A stretch of DNA of 64,000 bases, taken from the NCBI RefSeq assembly GCF_037102585.1, contig NW_027043838.1:1178001-1242000 (forward strand), written 5' to 3'. Made by a program: the position numbers and the translations under genes. The notes below the pieces were generated by a model. The model was not told the origin of the DNA, did no database searches, and worked only from the letters and a program-made list of their open reading frames with translations. Below, in pieces: positions 41,248 to 52,667 of the stretch (within the stretch, counting starts at the first letter, position 1; every line of letters begins with the position of its first letter). The stretch is from Saccharomycopsis crataegensis. Its lineage: Eukaryota; Ascomycota; Saccharomycetes; Ascoideales; Saccharomycopsidaceae.

Positions 41248-43095
41248 TTATTCCATGATCCCTGATATATTGATCATGTTTTTTGTAACTTTACTGAACT
41301 TTGCTGCCTCGTTTCTCAATTCTACCTCGTTTATTCCCAACTGATCACCTATTCCCGGAGTCATCATCTGTTTAATCAACTTCAACAATTCAATATTTTG
41401 GGTCACTTGAAGAGAGAGTTGCCGCTGGGAAATCCCCCCTTCTGGCCCATTCTGTGAATCGTAATCCGGTAGGTGGACATTCATAGATTGTGCAAGGGAA
41501 ATGATTGCTAGACATTGAGACTCGATAGAGCATATTAACGATTGTATTGAGGATGACTTTGAGTGCGAGTGCGAGTGCTTTGAAAGAATGTCTGAAATTG
41601 AACGGCACGATTTGAGGGTCATTTGAATGATAGGCTTTGTCAAAGTATGGAATTTTCCCGGTGCTGGTAGTGGCTGCACTAAAGCTTCTACAGGCTTTTC
41701 ATATATTCTCTCATCTATTGGAGGTGTATCATTATTGGTGGCTGGTTTCATGATCACTGATGCATTATAAATCTCATTAAAGCATCCAAACACTGATAAT
41801 ATCAACATCCTTAGAAAACAAACATCAGTCAGTTTTGTCAATTGTTCAAGGTTCTCTTTTACCAAACATGCCAATTTTCTGAATGTCACCACACTATTCA
41901 CCACATGGGTCAATACTGTTTCAATAATTTCGTGCCTTGGAGTCATAAAACTCAAAGAGTCGAGGTCAATATCAGATTCGCAAGATTCAAGGGCTTCCGC
42001 CAACTTATGGATTTTCTTCCGACTAATGAGCAATGTGGTGACAAATTTCTCTTGAGTTTTGGTATGCCCGGAATTATTAAACTGTGTAAACTTCTTTAAG
42101 GCATTATATAGTTCACTGAATGCAAACAATAACTTCCTAGAACATTTTAATACCTGGGCGGTTGCTTGTTCCGTCCTTGAAGGTTCTGTCAAAAGCGTAA
42201 GTTTAGCAAAGTATTCACTACTATGGTTACTAGTTGTATTAAGAGAGTCTGAAGATCCGGGAGCTCGATTTTTGGGACTGACCGATGCCTGCTTTCCACC
42301 ATAGGTAGAGGACTCGAAATCTAAAGAAAATGTGGAATTTGGTTGAGAAAGTTGACCACCACTGCACAGTTTGTGGTGTTGAATATTATTCCTGTGTTTT
42401 AAAGGGCTTTGGCTGCGTTCACGAACAAGATTCTTGGAAGATATATTGTTACCTGCTAAAGCAATAGCATCATTAGAGCCGCGTTGAAGACTGTAGTCAG
42501 ATCTTTCTCTTGGACCAATACTTCCGGCACTCGGTGATGGGCTAGGATTGAGCAAGGTTTTGGGAAATTCAAAATTGGTGATATTAACAGAAACCATCGA
42601 TGATGGATCATGATCACGACTCGTGTAACTTCCATTACTCTGAGAAAATTGTGATTTCTCAGCACCGCCCGCCCCTTCCTCATAAATCATATTGTTGAAC
42701 ACATGTTGATCCCCATTTGTGAATTTGTCAATATTGGCTTCGGTGTAACTCTTTGAATGTCCATATTTCCCAGAACTTCTTGGATGGTGTATATATTGAT
42801 GATCATTGCTTGTCAGGCATTTATTTCCATAATTCAAGGAGACCACCCCATCTCCTATCGTTTGGTCCAAGGTGATAACTCTAGGGTTGCCTAGTCCCTG
42901 ATCGGTAATAATATCTTTCAATGAGTCGATGGATATACTGGTTTGATGGCTAGCAATGAATCCACGTCGCTTATTCAGGTTGTCACTACTCCGCCCCATA
43001 AACAGCGGAATGAAGGTTTCGGCATTACTTTGGGATCGTGACAATTTCGATGGCCCCCTATTGAGAACAGACTCAATGTTTAGCTTTGAGCTCAT
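41248..43095 (-). CDS. Ser-rich protein with a possible RAM-network SOG2-like domain
   Basis: 615 aa. Residues 1-300 are disordered and Ser/Asn-rich with RSQS-type phosphosites. Residues ~305-600 are helical and look conserved: LKCSRKLLFAFSELYNALKKF, TLLISRKKIHKLAEALE, VLTHVVNSVVTFRKLACLV and a C-terminal block ending in FSKVTKNMINISGIM. The pattern is reminiscent of the C-terminal region of Sog2, which works with the Cbk1 kinase in polarised growth, but the leucine-rich repeats of Sog2 are absent. I cannot confirm the family by eye. It lies between ARO7 and JID1, which are adjacent in S. cerevisiae. Confidence 0.35.
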   Translation of the reverse strand: MSSKLNIESVLNRGPSKLSRSQSNAETFIPLFMGRSSDNLNKRRGFIASHQTSISIDSLKDIITDQGLGNPRVITLDQTIGDGVVSLNYGNKCLTSNDHQYIHHPRSSGKYGHSKSYTEANIDKFTNGDQHVFNNMIYEEGAGGAEKSQFSQSNGSYTSRDHDPSSMVSVNITNFEFPKTLLNPSPSPSAGSIGPRERSDYSLQRGSNDAIALAGNNISSKNLVRERSQSPLKHRNNIQHHKLCSGGQLSQPNSTFSLDFESSTYGGKQASVSPKNRAPGSSDSLNTTSNHSSEYFAKLTLLTEPSRTEQATAQVLKCSRKLLFAFSELYNALKKFTQFNNSGHTKTQEKFVTTLLISRKKIHKLAEALESCESDIDLDSLSFMTPRHEIIETVLTHVVNSVVTFRKLACLVKENLEQLTKLTDVCFLRMLILSVFGCFNEIYNASVIMKPATNNDTPPIDERIYEKPVEALVQPLPAPGKFHTLTKPIIQMTLKSCRSISDILSKHSHSHSKSSSIQSLICSIESQCLAIISLAQSMNVHLPDYDSQNGPEGGISQRQLSLQVTQNIELLKLIKQMMTPGIGDQLGINEVELRNEAAKFSKVTKNMINISGIME

Positions 43096-43591
43096 AGTAT
43101 TAAAAAAAAAAAAAAGTAAGAATGATGGCTAATCAGGGTCCTAGTTGATTAGCGAGGAAAGAAAGTGGAATTCCTCGAAGCAATTGTATAAATAGATCGG
43201 ATTGTTCCACTGAATCCTCAATTGATAACATGAGGCTAACCGGGGCTTTGTGCATCCCGTAGAAAAGTCCACATGTCAAAAATAGACGAGTCATCGTGAA
43301 AACTAAGGGGGGGGAAGGGGGAGACATGTAAGAGTCTAAACAATAGTTAGAGCTTTACCAATCGATATATATATATACTACCCTAATATATACTATAGTA
43401 TATATTATAAACTCTTACAATGTTCTTTTTGGGGAAAAAGAAAAAGTAGTACATCAAAAAAATCTCGGCTGTAAAAAATTTCAAAACGCAAAATAACATG
43501 AACAGAAATAGCAAAAACTAACGAAAAAAAAGATAAGAAAAAAAAGGAAAAAAATTAATATATTATAAATAGGACGCCTGAAAACCATTCA
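43096..43591. other. Intergenic, SOG2-like promoter / JID1 3' flank
   Basis: TATATATATA near 43363-43374 and an imperfect palindrome ATATACTATAGTATATAT around 43387-43405, plus A-rich tracts. A 64-codon minus-strand open frame (43133-43327) has no recognisable content. Confidence 0.5.
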
Positions 43592-44485
43592 TCAATCCAG
43601 CCGTTTTTCCTTCAAAGATTCTACCAATTTGTTATCGTCTTCCTCCTGTCTAGCCATTTCCTCCTCATCATCGCGATACATTGCATATCTTCTATTCCAT
43701 AAAAAGTGATTTAGCCGTGACCATTTATCCAATCCAAGCCCATGATTTATATAAGCAAACAACAAGTTATTATTTGCTGAGATATTACCGAGTTCGACCG
43801 CATTCATTTCTGCATGGTACCGATCCAAAGCGTACGCAATTTGCACACATCCAAAAAACAACATCAATCCACAGCACATAATCAACACTTCTCTGTTCTT
43901 TTTCGCCAACTCGGATTTGAAAATCGGATCATCTGGGTCTTGTTTGTTCTTCACATCCGCATAGTCCTCCCAATTTCCAGCGTGCCAAAATCTATCATCA
44001 TGCATATTATAACGATGAGCATGAGCATAAGCATAGTTAGCAGTGCCGGTGTATTTTTGTTGACTGAAGCCCATTCCAGAAGTTGATTCCCAACCGGTTT
44101 GAAAACGATCATAACAGCTTCTCTTTGTCGGATCACAGAGTAGATTATACGCAGTGCTCACTTGCTTGAAACGCGCTTCCTTGGCCTTGTTATCGAGTTC
44201 CTCACCTTTGCGGTTCAATAGTTTTCGAGATTTCGAAAGATCCGGATGATAAGTCTTGCAAAGCTCCCGGTACTTCCGTTTAAGAAGTCTTGAGTCGTTA
44301 ATCTCCGATGGTGTTAATCCCAAGATCTCATAGGGGGTGGGATTCGACGACAGGGGCCATGATGGGATTTCCGGTTTATCAGATATCGTTGAGGCCCTTC
44401 TGATAGTTGAAGCATTTAGGGATAATCTGGGAATATTTTGGTATATTAGAGAATCTCGGGAGAATCTTTTTGAAATCGTGAGCAT
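43592..44485 (-). CDS. JID1: Mitochondrial J-domain protein Jid1
   Basis: 297 aa, close to S. cerevisiae Jid1 (301 aa). A probable Hsp40 co-chaperone of mitochondrial Hsp70. Residues 1-35 are a basic presequence (MLTISKRFSRDSLIYQNI). The J-domain spans ~50-125: PYEILGLTPSEIN, the essential HPD in KTYHPDLSKS, and LLCDPTKRSCYDRF. A membrane helix lies around residues 195-215, followed by a charged C-terminus. Gene order ARO7-(insert)-JID1-FCY1 matches YPR060C-YPR061C-YPR062W and supports the symbol. Confidence 0.87.
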   Translation of the reverse strand: MLTISKRFSRDSLIYQNIPRLSLNASTIRRASTISDKPEIPSWPLSSNPTPYEILGLTPSEINDSRLLKRKYRELCKTYHPDLSKSRKLLNRKGEELDNKAKEARFKQVSTAYNLLCDPTKRSCYDRFQTGWESTSGMGFSQQKYTGTANYAYAHAHRYNMHDDRFWHAGNWEDYADVKNKQDPDDPIFKSELAKKNREVLIMCCGLMLFFGCVQIAYALDRYHAEMNAVELGNISANNNLLFAYINHGLGLDKWSRLNHFLWNRRYAMYRDDEEEMARQEEDDNKLVESLKEKRLD

Positions 44486-44897
44486 GTTTAGGTTTTTCTT
44501 GTAGATAAAAATGCTGTGGGAAAGGTAGCTTGCTGCTGGTTTTTTTTGCGATTTTATGTTTTGGCTTTATTTATTTGATGGATAATGTGGAGGAATATTA
44601 ATTTAGTATCCAGATATGAATAACAATTGAAGCCGCGGCCTGGGCTTCTTATTATCGACGTGGTTCTTTTTTTGTTAGAAATTGATCTAAGCTTATCTCA
44701 TCGTCAGTTTTTTCTTGTGGTTAATTAATAGGCTCACAATACCTCATGTATAATGACGTATTTCTATGCACATATCATCCTATGGCGACGAGGCTGACTC
44801 GAGGAAAATTCACCGTTTTCATGTGAATTCTTTTATAGGAAGATTTGTCTGATAAGCCAATAACAAATAAAAAACTGAATAGATTAATTAATAGACC
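44486..44897. promoter_or_regulatory. Divergent promoter JID1 / FCY1
   Basis: 412 bp between divergent starts. A TTATCTCATC at about 44693-44702 resembles a GATA site. Nothing else stands out. Confidence 0.4.
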
Positions 44898-45350
44898 ATG
44901 GGTTTTGATGATGAGCTTGGAATGCAGATCGCCTACGAAGAGGCCATGAAGGGGTATGAAGAAGGTGGGATCCCTATTGGATCATGTCTTGTTGATGAAA
45001 ACAACAAAGTTTTGGGCAGAGGTCATAATTTAAGAATTCAAAAAGGGTCAGCGGTGTTCCATGGGGAAACTTCAGCCCTTGAAAACGCCGGTAGATTGCC
45101 TGGGTCTGTCTACAAGAAATGTACTTTGTACAGTACCCTTAGTCCATGTCATATGTGCACCGGGGCCGCTTTGCTCTATGGGGTTGGTAGAGTGGTATTT
45201 GGTGAAAACGACAATTTCTTGGGTGCCGAAGACTTATTGAAAGAAAAAGGTGTCGAGTTGATCAATGTTCAAGATCAAAGATGTAAAGATATCATGGCCA
45301 AATTCATAAAAGAAAGACCAACTGATTGGTACGAAGATATCGGTGTGTGA
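44898..45350 (+). CDS. FCY1: Cytosine deaminase
   Basis: 150 aa. Deaminates cytosine to uracil in pyrimidine salvage and also converts 5-fluorocytosine. Zinc ligands are clear: the HGE motif (VFHGETSALENAG) with His and catalytic Glu, and PCHMC in LSPCHMCTG. Substrate-contact Asn in GRGHNLR and the C-terminal Asp region (PTDWYEDIG) are kept. The protein is slightly shorter than S. cerevisiae Fcy1 (158 aa) at the N-terminus. Confidence 0.96.
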   Translation: MGFDDELGMQIAYEEAMKGYEEGGIPIGSCLVDENNKVLGRGHNLRIQKGSAVFHGETSALENAGRLPGSVYKKCTLYSTLSPCHMCTGAALLYGVGRVVFGENDNFLGAEDLLKEKGVELINVQDQRCKDIMAKFIKERPTDWYEDIGV

Positions 45351-46346
45351 AGTTATTGATTCTCGATAACATTGCATATTTTGCTGCCTAAGATTGCTTC
45401 ATGAAGATTATTTGGACAGCAGATTCTTTGATAACTTGTTTTTTTTTTATTGATGCCATGATCTTTCATATGTGTCAATAGAACGATTTTCTGTTTCATA
45501 TTTGGTTCTTATCGTTTAGAGTTGGGGAGTGGCCATATAGATAGGTGCTGGTCTATTTTAGTATTAATCTTCTTTATATAGATTATAATATAGAAATTTT
45601 TAATAAATCTTGTAGTATTAATCATTGATATTTAGAATTTTCTGCTATCTCTTAATCTTGGAAACAGCTTAGTCACTTTAAAAAGGTGCCTCCATGTCGA
45701 GAATTTTTATCACCTAATTTAACTCAAAATGTGCATCTACCTCCCTTGTCTACATATAAAGGTCCTCCTTTTTGAAAAACCATTTGTATACTTAGGTTTT
45801 TGGTTTAATTATTATATTCTCTCCTGTCTTCAAATTTATCATGTTGGAAAAAAAAAAAAAAAAAAAAGACGCGTCATTTAGAATCTTTTTATCAACAATA
45901 GTGAGAATCTAAATATCCTACTCTTTAATCTAAATTAGTCTCAAAAGCATCTGAAATAATGGATTTTGTAAGAATTAAAACAAATTATGAATAATAACAA
46001 AGCGAAGTCTGGGAACTCTCCTTCTAAATAAAGTATCATATTTATTTGTAGGCTAGCCTTGTCCAGCGAAGTCGAAAACACTTTCTCTGAAAACTCATAT
46101 GATATATTATCAAATAATACAGATAATGCTAATGATTAAAAAATTACTCAGTATATTCTCTCCGATTATTGGTTTGGTTTCTAACCGCCCTTTTGTAATT
46201 CTTCATTATCGTAATTTTTATTGCACAAGGCTTTTTCAATGCCTGATAATGAAAAAAAAAAAATGCTTTGATTTATTCCTTTGTCTCCCAAAGTTTTCCT
46301 GAATATCATCTTGTAACTAAAAAATTTGGAAATAAGGTCTGTCATA
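45351..46346. other. Intergenic, FCY1 to kinase gene
   Basis: AT-rich with an A20 tract (about 45849-45868). Small open frames at 46099-46302 and 46181-46378 have no credible content. Nothing else seen. Confidence 0.55.
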
Positions 46347-47927
46347 ATGGAGCTCAATAAGCCTGACATCAAACCCACTCAGTCATTGGGGTATTTAGTC
46401 TTCGATATGAATCAAATCAAGAAGATTCAGTTAAAAATCGGGTCCGATTTAGAATTACAAGATAATCACAAGCAGCTTTCTTTTTCATTTAGAGATCAAA
46501 TTATTGTCAAAAATATCAAAGAAACATTTAATAATAGCGGAATCTATAAAATTTCCAAGAATGATATTGTAAAAATTGGTCGTAACCCAATGAATAATAA
46601 TCTCATTCTTGAAAATGAGATCCTCGTGTCAAAATCACATTGCGCTATCTGGCCAATACAATTCGAAGAAAATTCTGCCCCGTTGATTTACCTCAAAGAT
46701 ACTAGTTTAAATGGAGTATACGTTAATGACCAACTTGTTGGAAAGAATGAAATCGTATTATTGGAGGATGGCGACACTATAGAAATCAAGTTAGTGATAA
46801 AATTTGTCTTGAGATACAGAACTTATTTCAAGAACTTGATAGAACTGCAATCAAATGTTATCGATATTCAACCAGTATCATCAAAGTGGAATATATCCAA
46901 TAGATTAGTAGGGTGTGGCACCTTTGGTAGTGTGTTTATCGCCAAAAATATTGATAAAATGTCTTTGACAAAGACCTGTGCCGTGAAAGTTATTAAGGCG
47001 TCTAATATGGAAGTTCAAATCAGAGAAGCCGAATTATTAAGTAGCTTGAACCATGTATGGAACCCACACATATGAGAAACATATACAATTTATTTTCGGT
47101 ATCTATAATGGGAGTACTAACTAATTGAACCAATAGCCTAACATTATCAAGATATTTGAATGTCATTATGAGAATGGCAAAATATACCTTTTCGAAGAAT
47201 TGATATGTGGTGGTGATTTATTTTCTTATTTAGCAAGAGGCGAACACTTAAAAGCTTTAAGTGAGCCAGATTGTGCAATAATAATGTATCAAATTCTTCA
47301 AGCTGTTGGATACCTTCACTCCAATGGTATTGTACACAGGGATTTGAAAGTACGCGTAATAATAAAAATCTCCTTTTATTTACTTGAATTGCCACATCTA
47401 GAAATACTAACTATCATGACATTTGTTAGTTGGATAATATCCTTCTCACTTCACCAGAATCCTTGAGTAAAATTGTTCTCACTGATTTTGGCACAGCTTT
47501 TAAATATGATGATCGCTACAAAAGAATGAAAACCGTGGTAGGAACTTGCGAGTACACTGCTCCTGAGGTCGGATTATTGAATAGTTCAGATAATTATGGA
47601 GCACCTAACTCTCAAACTGGATATACCAGTAAATGTGATATGTGGTCTATTGGGGTAATTTTGCACATTATTCTTAGCGGAATTTCCCCATTTTACATGG
47701 ATGGCGAAGAACGCAATATCATTAAAGCTTCAAGAAATTGTCATTTGGATTTTGGAAAACGTCAATGGAAAAAAGTCAGTCTTGATGCTCAAGATTTAAT
47801 AAAACATTTATTAGTATTGGATCAAGTACAGCGTTTTGATTGTGAAGATTGTTTAAATCATAGTTGGTTAGATTATTACCGTGAATTGTTGGATATGATT
47901 TATCGCAGCAAGATCCTAAGGAATTGA
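46347..47927 (+). CDS. MEK1: FHA-domain Ser/Thr kinase of the CHK2/Mek1 family, two introns
   Basis: 472 aa after splicing. Exons 46347-47054, 47137-47349 and 47430-47927. Donors are GTATGG and GTACGC, both off-consensus; branch points TACTAAC at 47115-47121 and 47405-47411; acceptors AATAG and GTTAG. The FHA domain (residues ~70-150) has GRNPMNN, SKSHC and SLNGVYVN. The kinase domain (~180-455) has GCGTFGSVF, CAVKVIK, HRDLK-LDN across the second junction, DFGTA and a PE motif, then DMWSIGVILHIILSG. One FHA plus one kinase and no SQ cluster fits Mek1 (about 497 aa) or Dun1 rather than Rad53. Mek1 enforces inter-homologue repair in meiosis. The Mek1 choice rests on size and introns and is tentative. 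Confidence 0.62.
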
Positions 47928-48333
47928 CTCTTTTTTTTTCTTTTTTGCTATCATAATAATAACAGTTGGTTTTTAATCTATCTATGCGAACAAAATAATG
48001 CGTATAATCATAGCTTCAATTTTCACAATCAAGATAATACATATGATTTTAGCTTAAAGCTCTAATAGGTGAAGCCCGTTACGAATGGTTGCTACTTTCG
48101 AGTAATGCTTACGCTCTTCCTATAATTGCTGTTTTGAAGAGCGCCAAAGGAGAAGCTTCAAATCAAACCATTGCAAGATTAAAAATTTGAAATAGATACT
48201 ATCATCAAAAAGTTTACAAGATCAAAAACTCTTAAAATAAACGTAATAAGCTATTATACACTAAGAAAATTCAAAAAATAATAAACGAAAAATACCGAAG
48301 AACCCAGAAAATAAAAATTAAAATACCACATAA
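47928..48333. other. Convergent intergenic, kinase / histone H3
   Basis: AT-rich 3' flanks. An imperfect repeat of GAAGC-type words around 48070-48170 has no recognised function. Confidence 0.5.
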
Positions 48334-49537
<1,204 letters not shown>

Positions 49538-50080
49538 ATTCTTCATTCTATTTCTCTATTTCTCGTTTTTTGTGTTTTATTTCTTTTTAATTATGATGTA
49601 GGTTTTGGGATTAATCTAATGTGATGTTTTATGTGTTTTATTATATGATATGAAAATGTAAACAAAATGTAAATAAACTGCATTCATCGTATATACTGAT
49701 TGATATAAATATTATTTTATTGTTCACTAGGTACATTAATAGTATTATCTATTTGTGGTATCAGAATGATGTCAATTTAAAGCTGCAAGAAAGGCCGTCA
49801 AATATAAGGAGTGAAAAATTAACGCTTCTAGACAAGTTTGTATGATTGCCAAAATCCTACCCTGAGTATTCACTGATATGGTCACTCGCATTCAAAAATC
49901 GCTTATCTTTCAACTAATGTATTTTATGTTGAGCAACCTGAGATATGACGAAAAAAAAAAAAGCAACAATATCAGATTGTTGTCATACCCCTCTTCTTTA
50001 TCATTATCATGGATTTACAGTAAATAATTATCAGCTATCGAAAATATCTGAACTCTCTATCAATGAAAAAACGGTAACAT
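49538..50080. other. Convergent intergenic, H4 / ARP1
   Basis: AT-rich 3' flanks, A12 tract near 49951-49962. No gene or RNA recognised. Confidence 0.55.
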
Positions 50081-51420
50081 TCATAAGCATTTTGTGTGAA
50101 CTATATCTGGATTCTCTTGGTACTCACTATAAGTAAACCACATTCTTTTGAAAGTGCTTAGCCCAGCCAAGATTGATCCCCCAATCCAGGTACTGTATTT
50201 CCTTTCTGGAGGAGCATATATCTTAATTTTCGTGCCTTTGGCAGAGTTATTTTTTAATTCTAACAATAATCTATCGCCAAACCCTTTTGTTAATGTCGTG
50301 CCCCCACTTAACACAATATTCTTGTATAGCGAGTCCCTCAAATCCAAGTCTATCTTATTAATTGACTCCAAGATCATATCGTGAACACCGATAAATTCAG
50401 ATCCTATGATTTCTGGCCTAAACAAGATCTCTGGAGCTCTAAAGCACTCAGGACCCAATTTAATGATTTTACCATCCGGTAGCTGAAACGAATTGATTCT
50501 TGGTAAATCTGTCTCTGCTGTTGTCGAATGACCAATCGAAGCAAATGCCGACCAGTCATGCTCATCTCTTTTTGGATCTTTAGATATGAAGCACATTTTC
50601 TCCTTTATCGTCCGAACAATTTCCTTTTCTGCTGAAGTTTGAAACATGTATCCGGATTTTCTAAGCAATAGTTGCAACTGTTCGGTAATATCTCTGCCGG
50701 CAATATCAATCCTCTTGATAGCACTGGACATGGAAAACCCTTGATATACTGGTACGACATGCGAAACACCATCCCCCGAATCAATAACTACGCCAGTGGT
50801 TTTACCAGAAGCATAAAGCGCCAAAATTGCTTGAATAGAGAAATAAAGGGCTGGGGAATTGAACGTTTCAAAGAAGATCTGGGCACATTTCTCCCTATTT
50901 ACTTTTGGATTTAACGGCGCTTCCGTAAGCAAAATGGGATGCTCTTCGCTGGATGTTCGAAGGTCATTTGTAAATATCGACTGCCATATCATCGTCATAT
51001 CATCCCAGTTATTTATTATACCATGCTCAATTGGATATTTAAGTTTAAGAAATCCGCGATTTTCTTGAGCGCTATTTCCGATAAAGTTATCGCCTTCGAC
51101 AGCCCCTGCCATCACTTTAGAATATTTTGGTCGCCCAATACTACCAATCAGTTAGTATACCATAACGTAGAAGTCACAGATGTGAAAAACAATGAAAAAA
51201 GTAGATGAAAACATACATTGCTGGGGCGAAACTTTTGGGTCTTTCTTCACCAGCGAAACCAGCCTTGATGGTCCCTGAACCCTAGAAATTGATCTATTAG
51301 TATACCCTTTCATATCATTAGCATCGGTGCTTCAAGAACGAAGGGAAAGCTGCTTATTGAACATACATTGTCAATCACAATCGGCTGGTTTAGTAGAATC
51401 AGCGAGGGATCAGTGTCCAT
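50081..51420 (-). CDS. ARP1: Actin-related protein Arp1 (centractin), three exons
   Basis: 392 aa after splicing. Exons in gene order 51367-51420, 51217-51281 and 50081-51140. Donors GTATGT in both introns; branch points TACTAAT and TACTAAC; acceptors CTAG and GTAG. The product starts MDTDPSLILLNQPIVIDN, then GSGTIKAGFAGEERPKSF and IGRPKYSKVMAGAVEGDNF, with actin signatures VVIDSGDGVSHVVPVY and LSGGTTLTKGFGDRLLLEL. Arp1 forms the short filament of dynactin, the dynein activator that moves the spindle in yeast. Length matches S. cerevisiae Arp1 (about 384 aa). A dynactin p150-like candidate lies at 33.1 kb. Confidence 0.88.
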
Positions 51421-51887
51421 TATTTGGTAGTGAGTTGTTTATGTCACTTGATTCTTAACTCTTCCTTTGTTTACGTATATTGATTTGATAGAGATACAAC
51501 ATCAAATGAAAATATAGGCACATGACACAGCACGTGCATTGACACAGAAAATAAAATGTTGCCTGCCCATCCTTTCACTAGTGAACACCCTACAGCTGTA
51601 GGGAATTGGAAATGAGATGCTCGGCTAACTGCTTAAAAAAACTACATTCCCGAACAATAAGAACTCTTTTTTTTTGAATAAGGTTTAAAAATTTTCAGGA
51701 AAATATTTCACATTGGACTCTGCTGGACAACCAAAACCAAGGTACAATGCCAGACACCAAGGAACTGGAGTATGCATATGAAAATTTTTTTTTGGTTGTG
51801 CGGGTAAAGCTGTAACTACTTTTTCACTATATAAGGACCTGTGATCCTCGATTTCTTACAATTCTTTTGATTATGTTTCTTTTCTTT
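51421..51887. promoter_or_regulatory. ARP1 / U3 divergent promoter
   Basis: Holds a TATATAAG at 51828-51835, about 55-60 nt before the U3 5' end, as expected for a Pol II snoRNA promoter. Upstream are T and A tracts and a GCACGTGC palindrome at about 51531-51538. Confidence 0.55.
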
Positions 51888-52277
51888 GTCGACGTACTTC
51901 AGTAAGTAGCCCCCCATATGGTTTTACTTCCACAATAGTATTACCTTTTTTAAAATGATACTATTATCCCTTGGATTCAGGAAACTAACACCTTCAAAAG
52001 TAGGATCATTTCTATAGGTAACGTCTCTCTTTGACTCTTCAAAAGAGCCACTGAATCCAACTTGGTTGATGAGGCAATAACCCTCATGCTCTAGAATGAG
52101 GTTTGAAAATAGCTTGCTCTGTGATCCTAGTTGATCCAGTCATCTACATTTCTTACTATTCTTTTGTTCAACGGTTCATTATATGGACTTTAGAAAGGAG
52201 CGATGATTTCGACCCTACTGAACATACTTCTTTGAAGGAGTTCTCCTAGGGTGGGCGTGAGTGGCAGTCTGACAAGT
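51888..52277 (+). ncRNA. SNR17: U3 snoRNA gene with an intron
   Basis: Exon 1 51888-51901 (GTCGACGTACTTCA), intron 51902-52000 (99 nt; GTAAGT donor, AACTAAC branch point at 51983-51989, AAAAG acceptor), exon 2 52001-52277. Mature RNA about 291 nt. Exon 2 opens with TAGGATCATTTCTATAGG, then TCTTTGACTCTTCAAAAGAG and CCACTGAATCCAACTTGG, all near-identical to yeast U3; box B/C elements (GTTGATGAGG, GCGATGATTTCGACCC) and the 3' end GGCAGTCTGACAAGT with box D (CTGA, 52269-52272) follow. U3 guides early 18S rRNA processing in the SSU processome. S. cerevisiae U3 genes have an intron at the same place. Confidence 0.95.
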
Positions 52278-52667
52278 TATAAATCAATAAATATTTTTTT
52301 TATCTATTAAAATGCTCGTTTACTGTAAGTGCCATCAACTACGTATTGTTTATTTCTGAAATCAGTTTGACAATTATTTTCCAAAGGAGAATAGTTACAT
52401 TTTCGAGCAGTTCGATTTCGTTAATGCCCCAGGCAGAAGGCATAGCCCATATGAATTAAAAAAAAAAGATTCTATAGACAACAAAACCTTCGGGTTGTCT
52501 TCATATAAGTTCGTTTTCTACTGTAGTATAGGAAGTTTCAATTTGCAAAGAATAATAAAGTGTATTGAAATAGAATATAGAATAAATTATTAATCCTCAT
52601 CTCACCAGGAGATTAGGAAAAAAGTCATCATGATTTCTTTTCAAGAATCACAAAAGGAGAGAATAAA
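52278..52667. other. Intergenic, U3 to F-box gene
   Basis: AT-rich. An imperfect hairpin-like CTTCGGGTTGTCTTCATATAAG sits near 52488-52509. No gene recognised. Confidence 0.5.
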
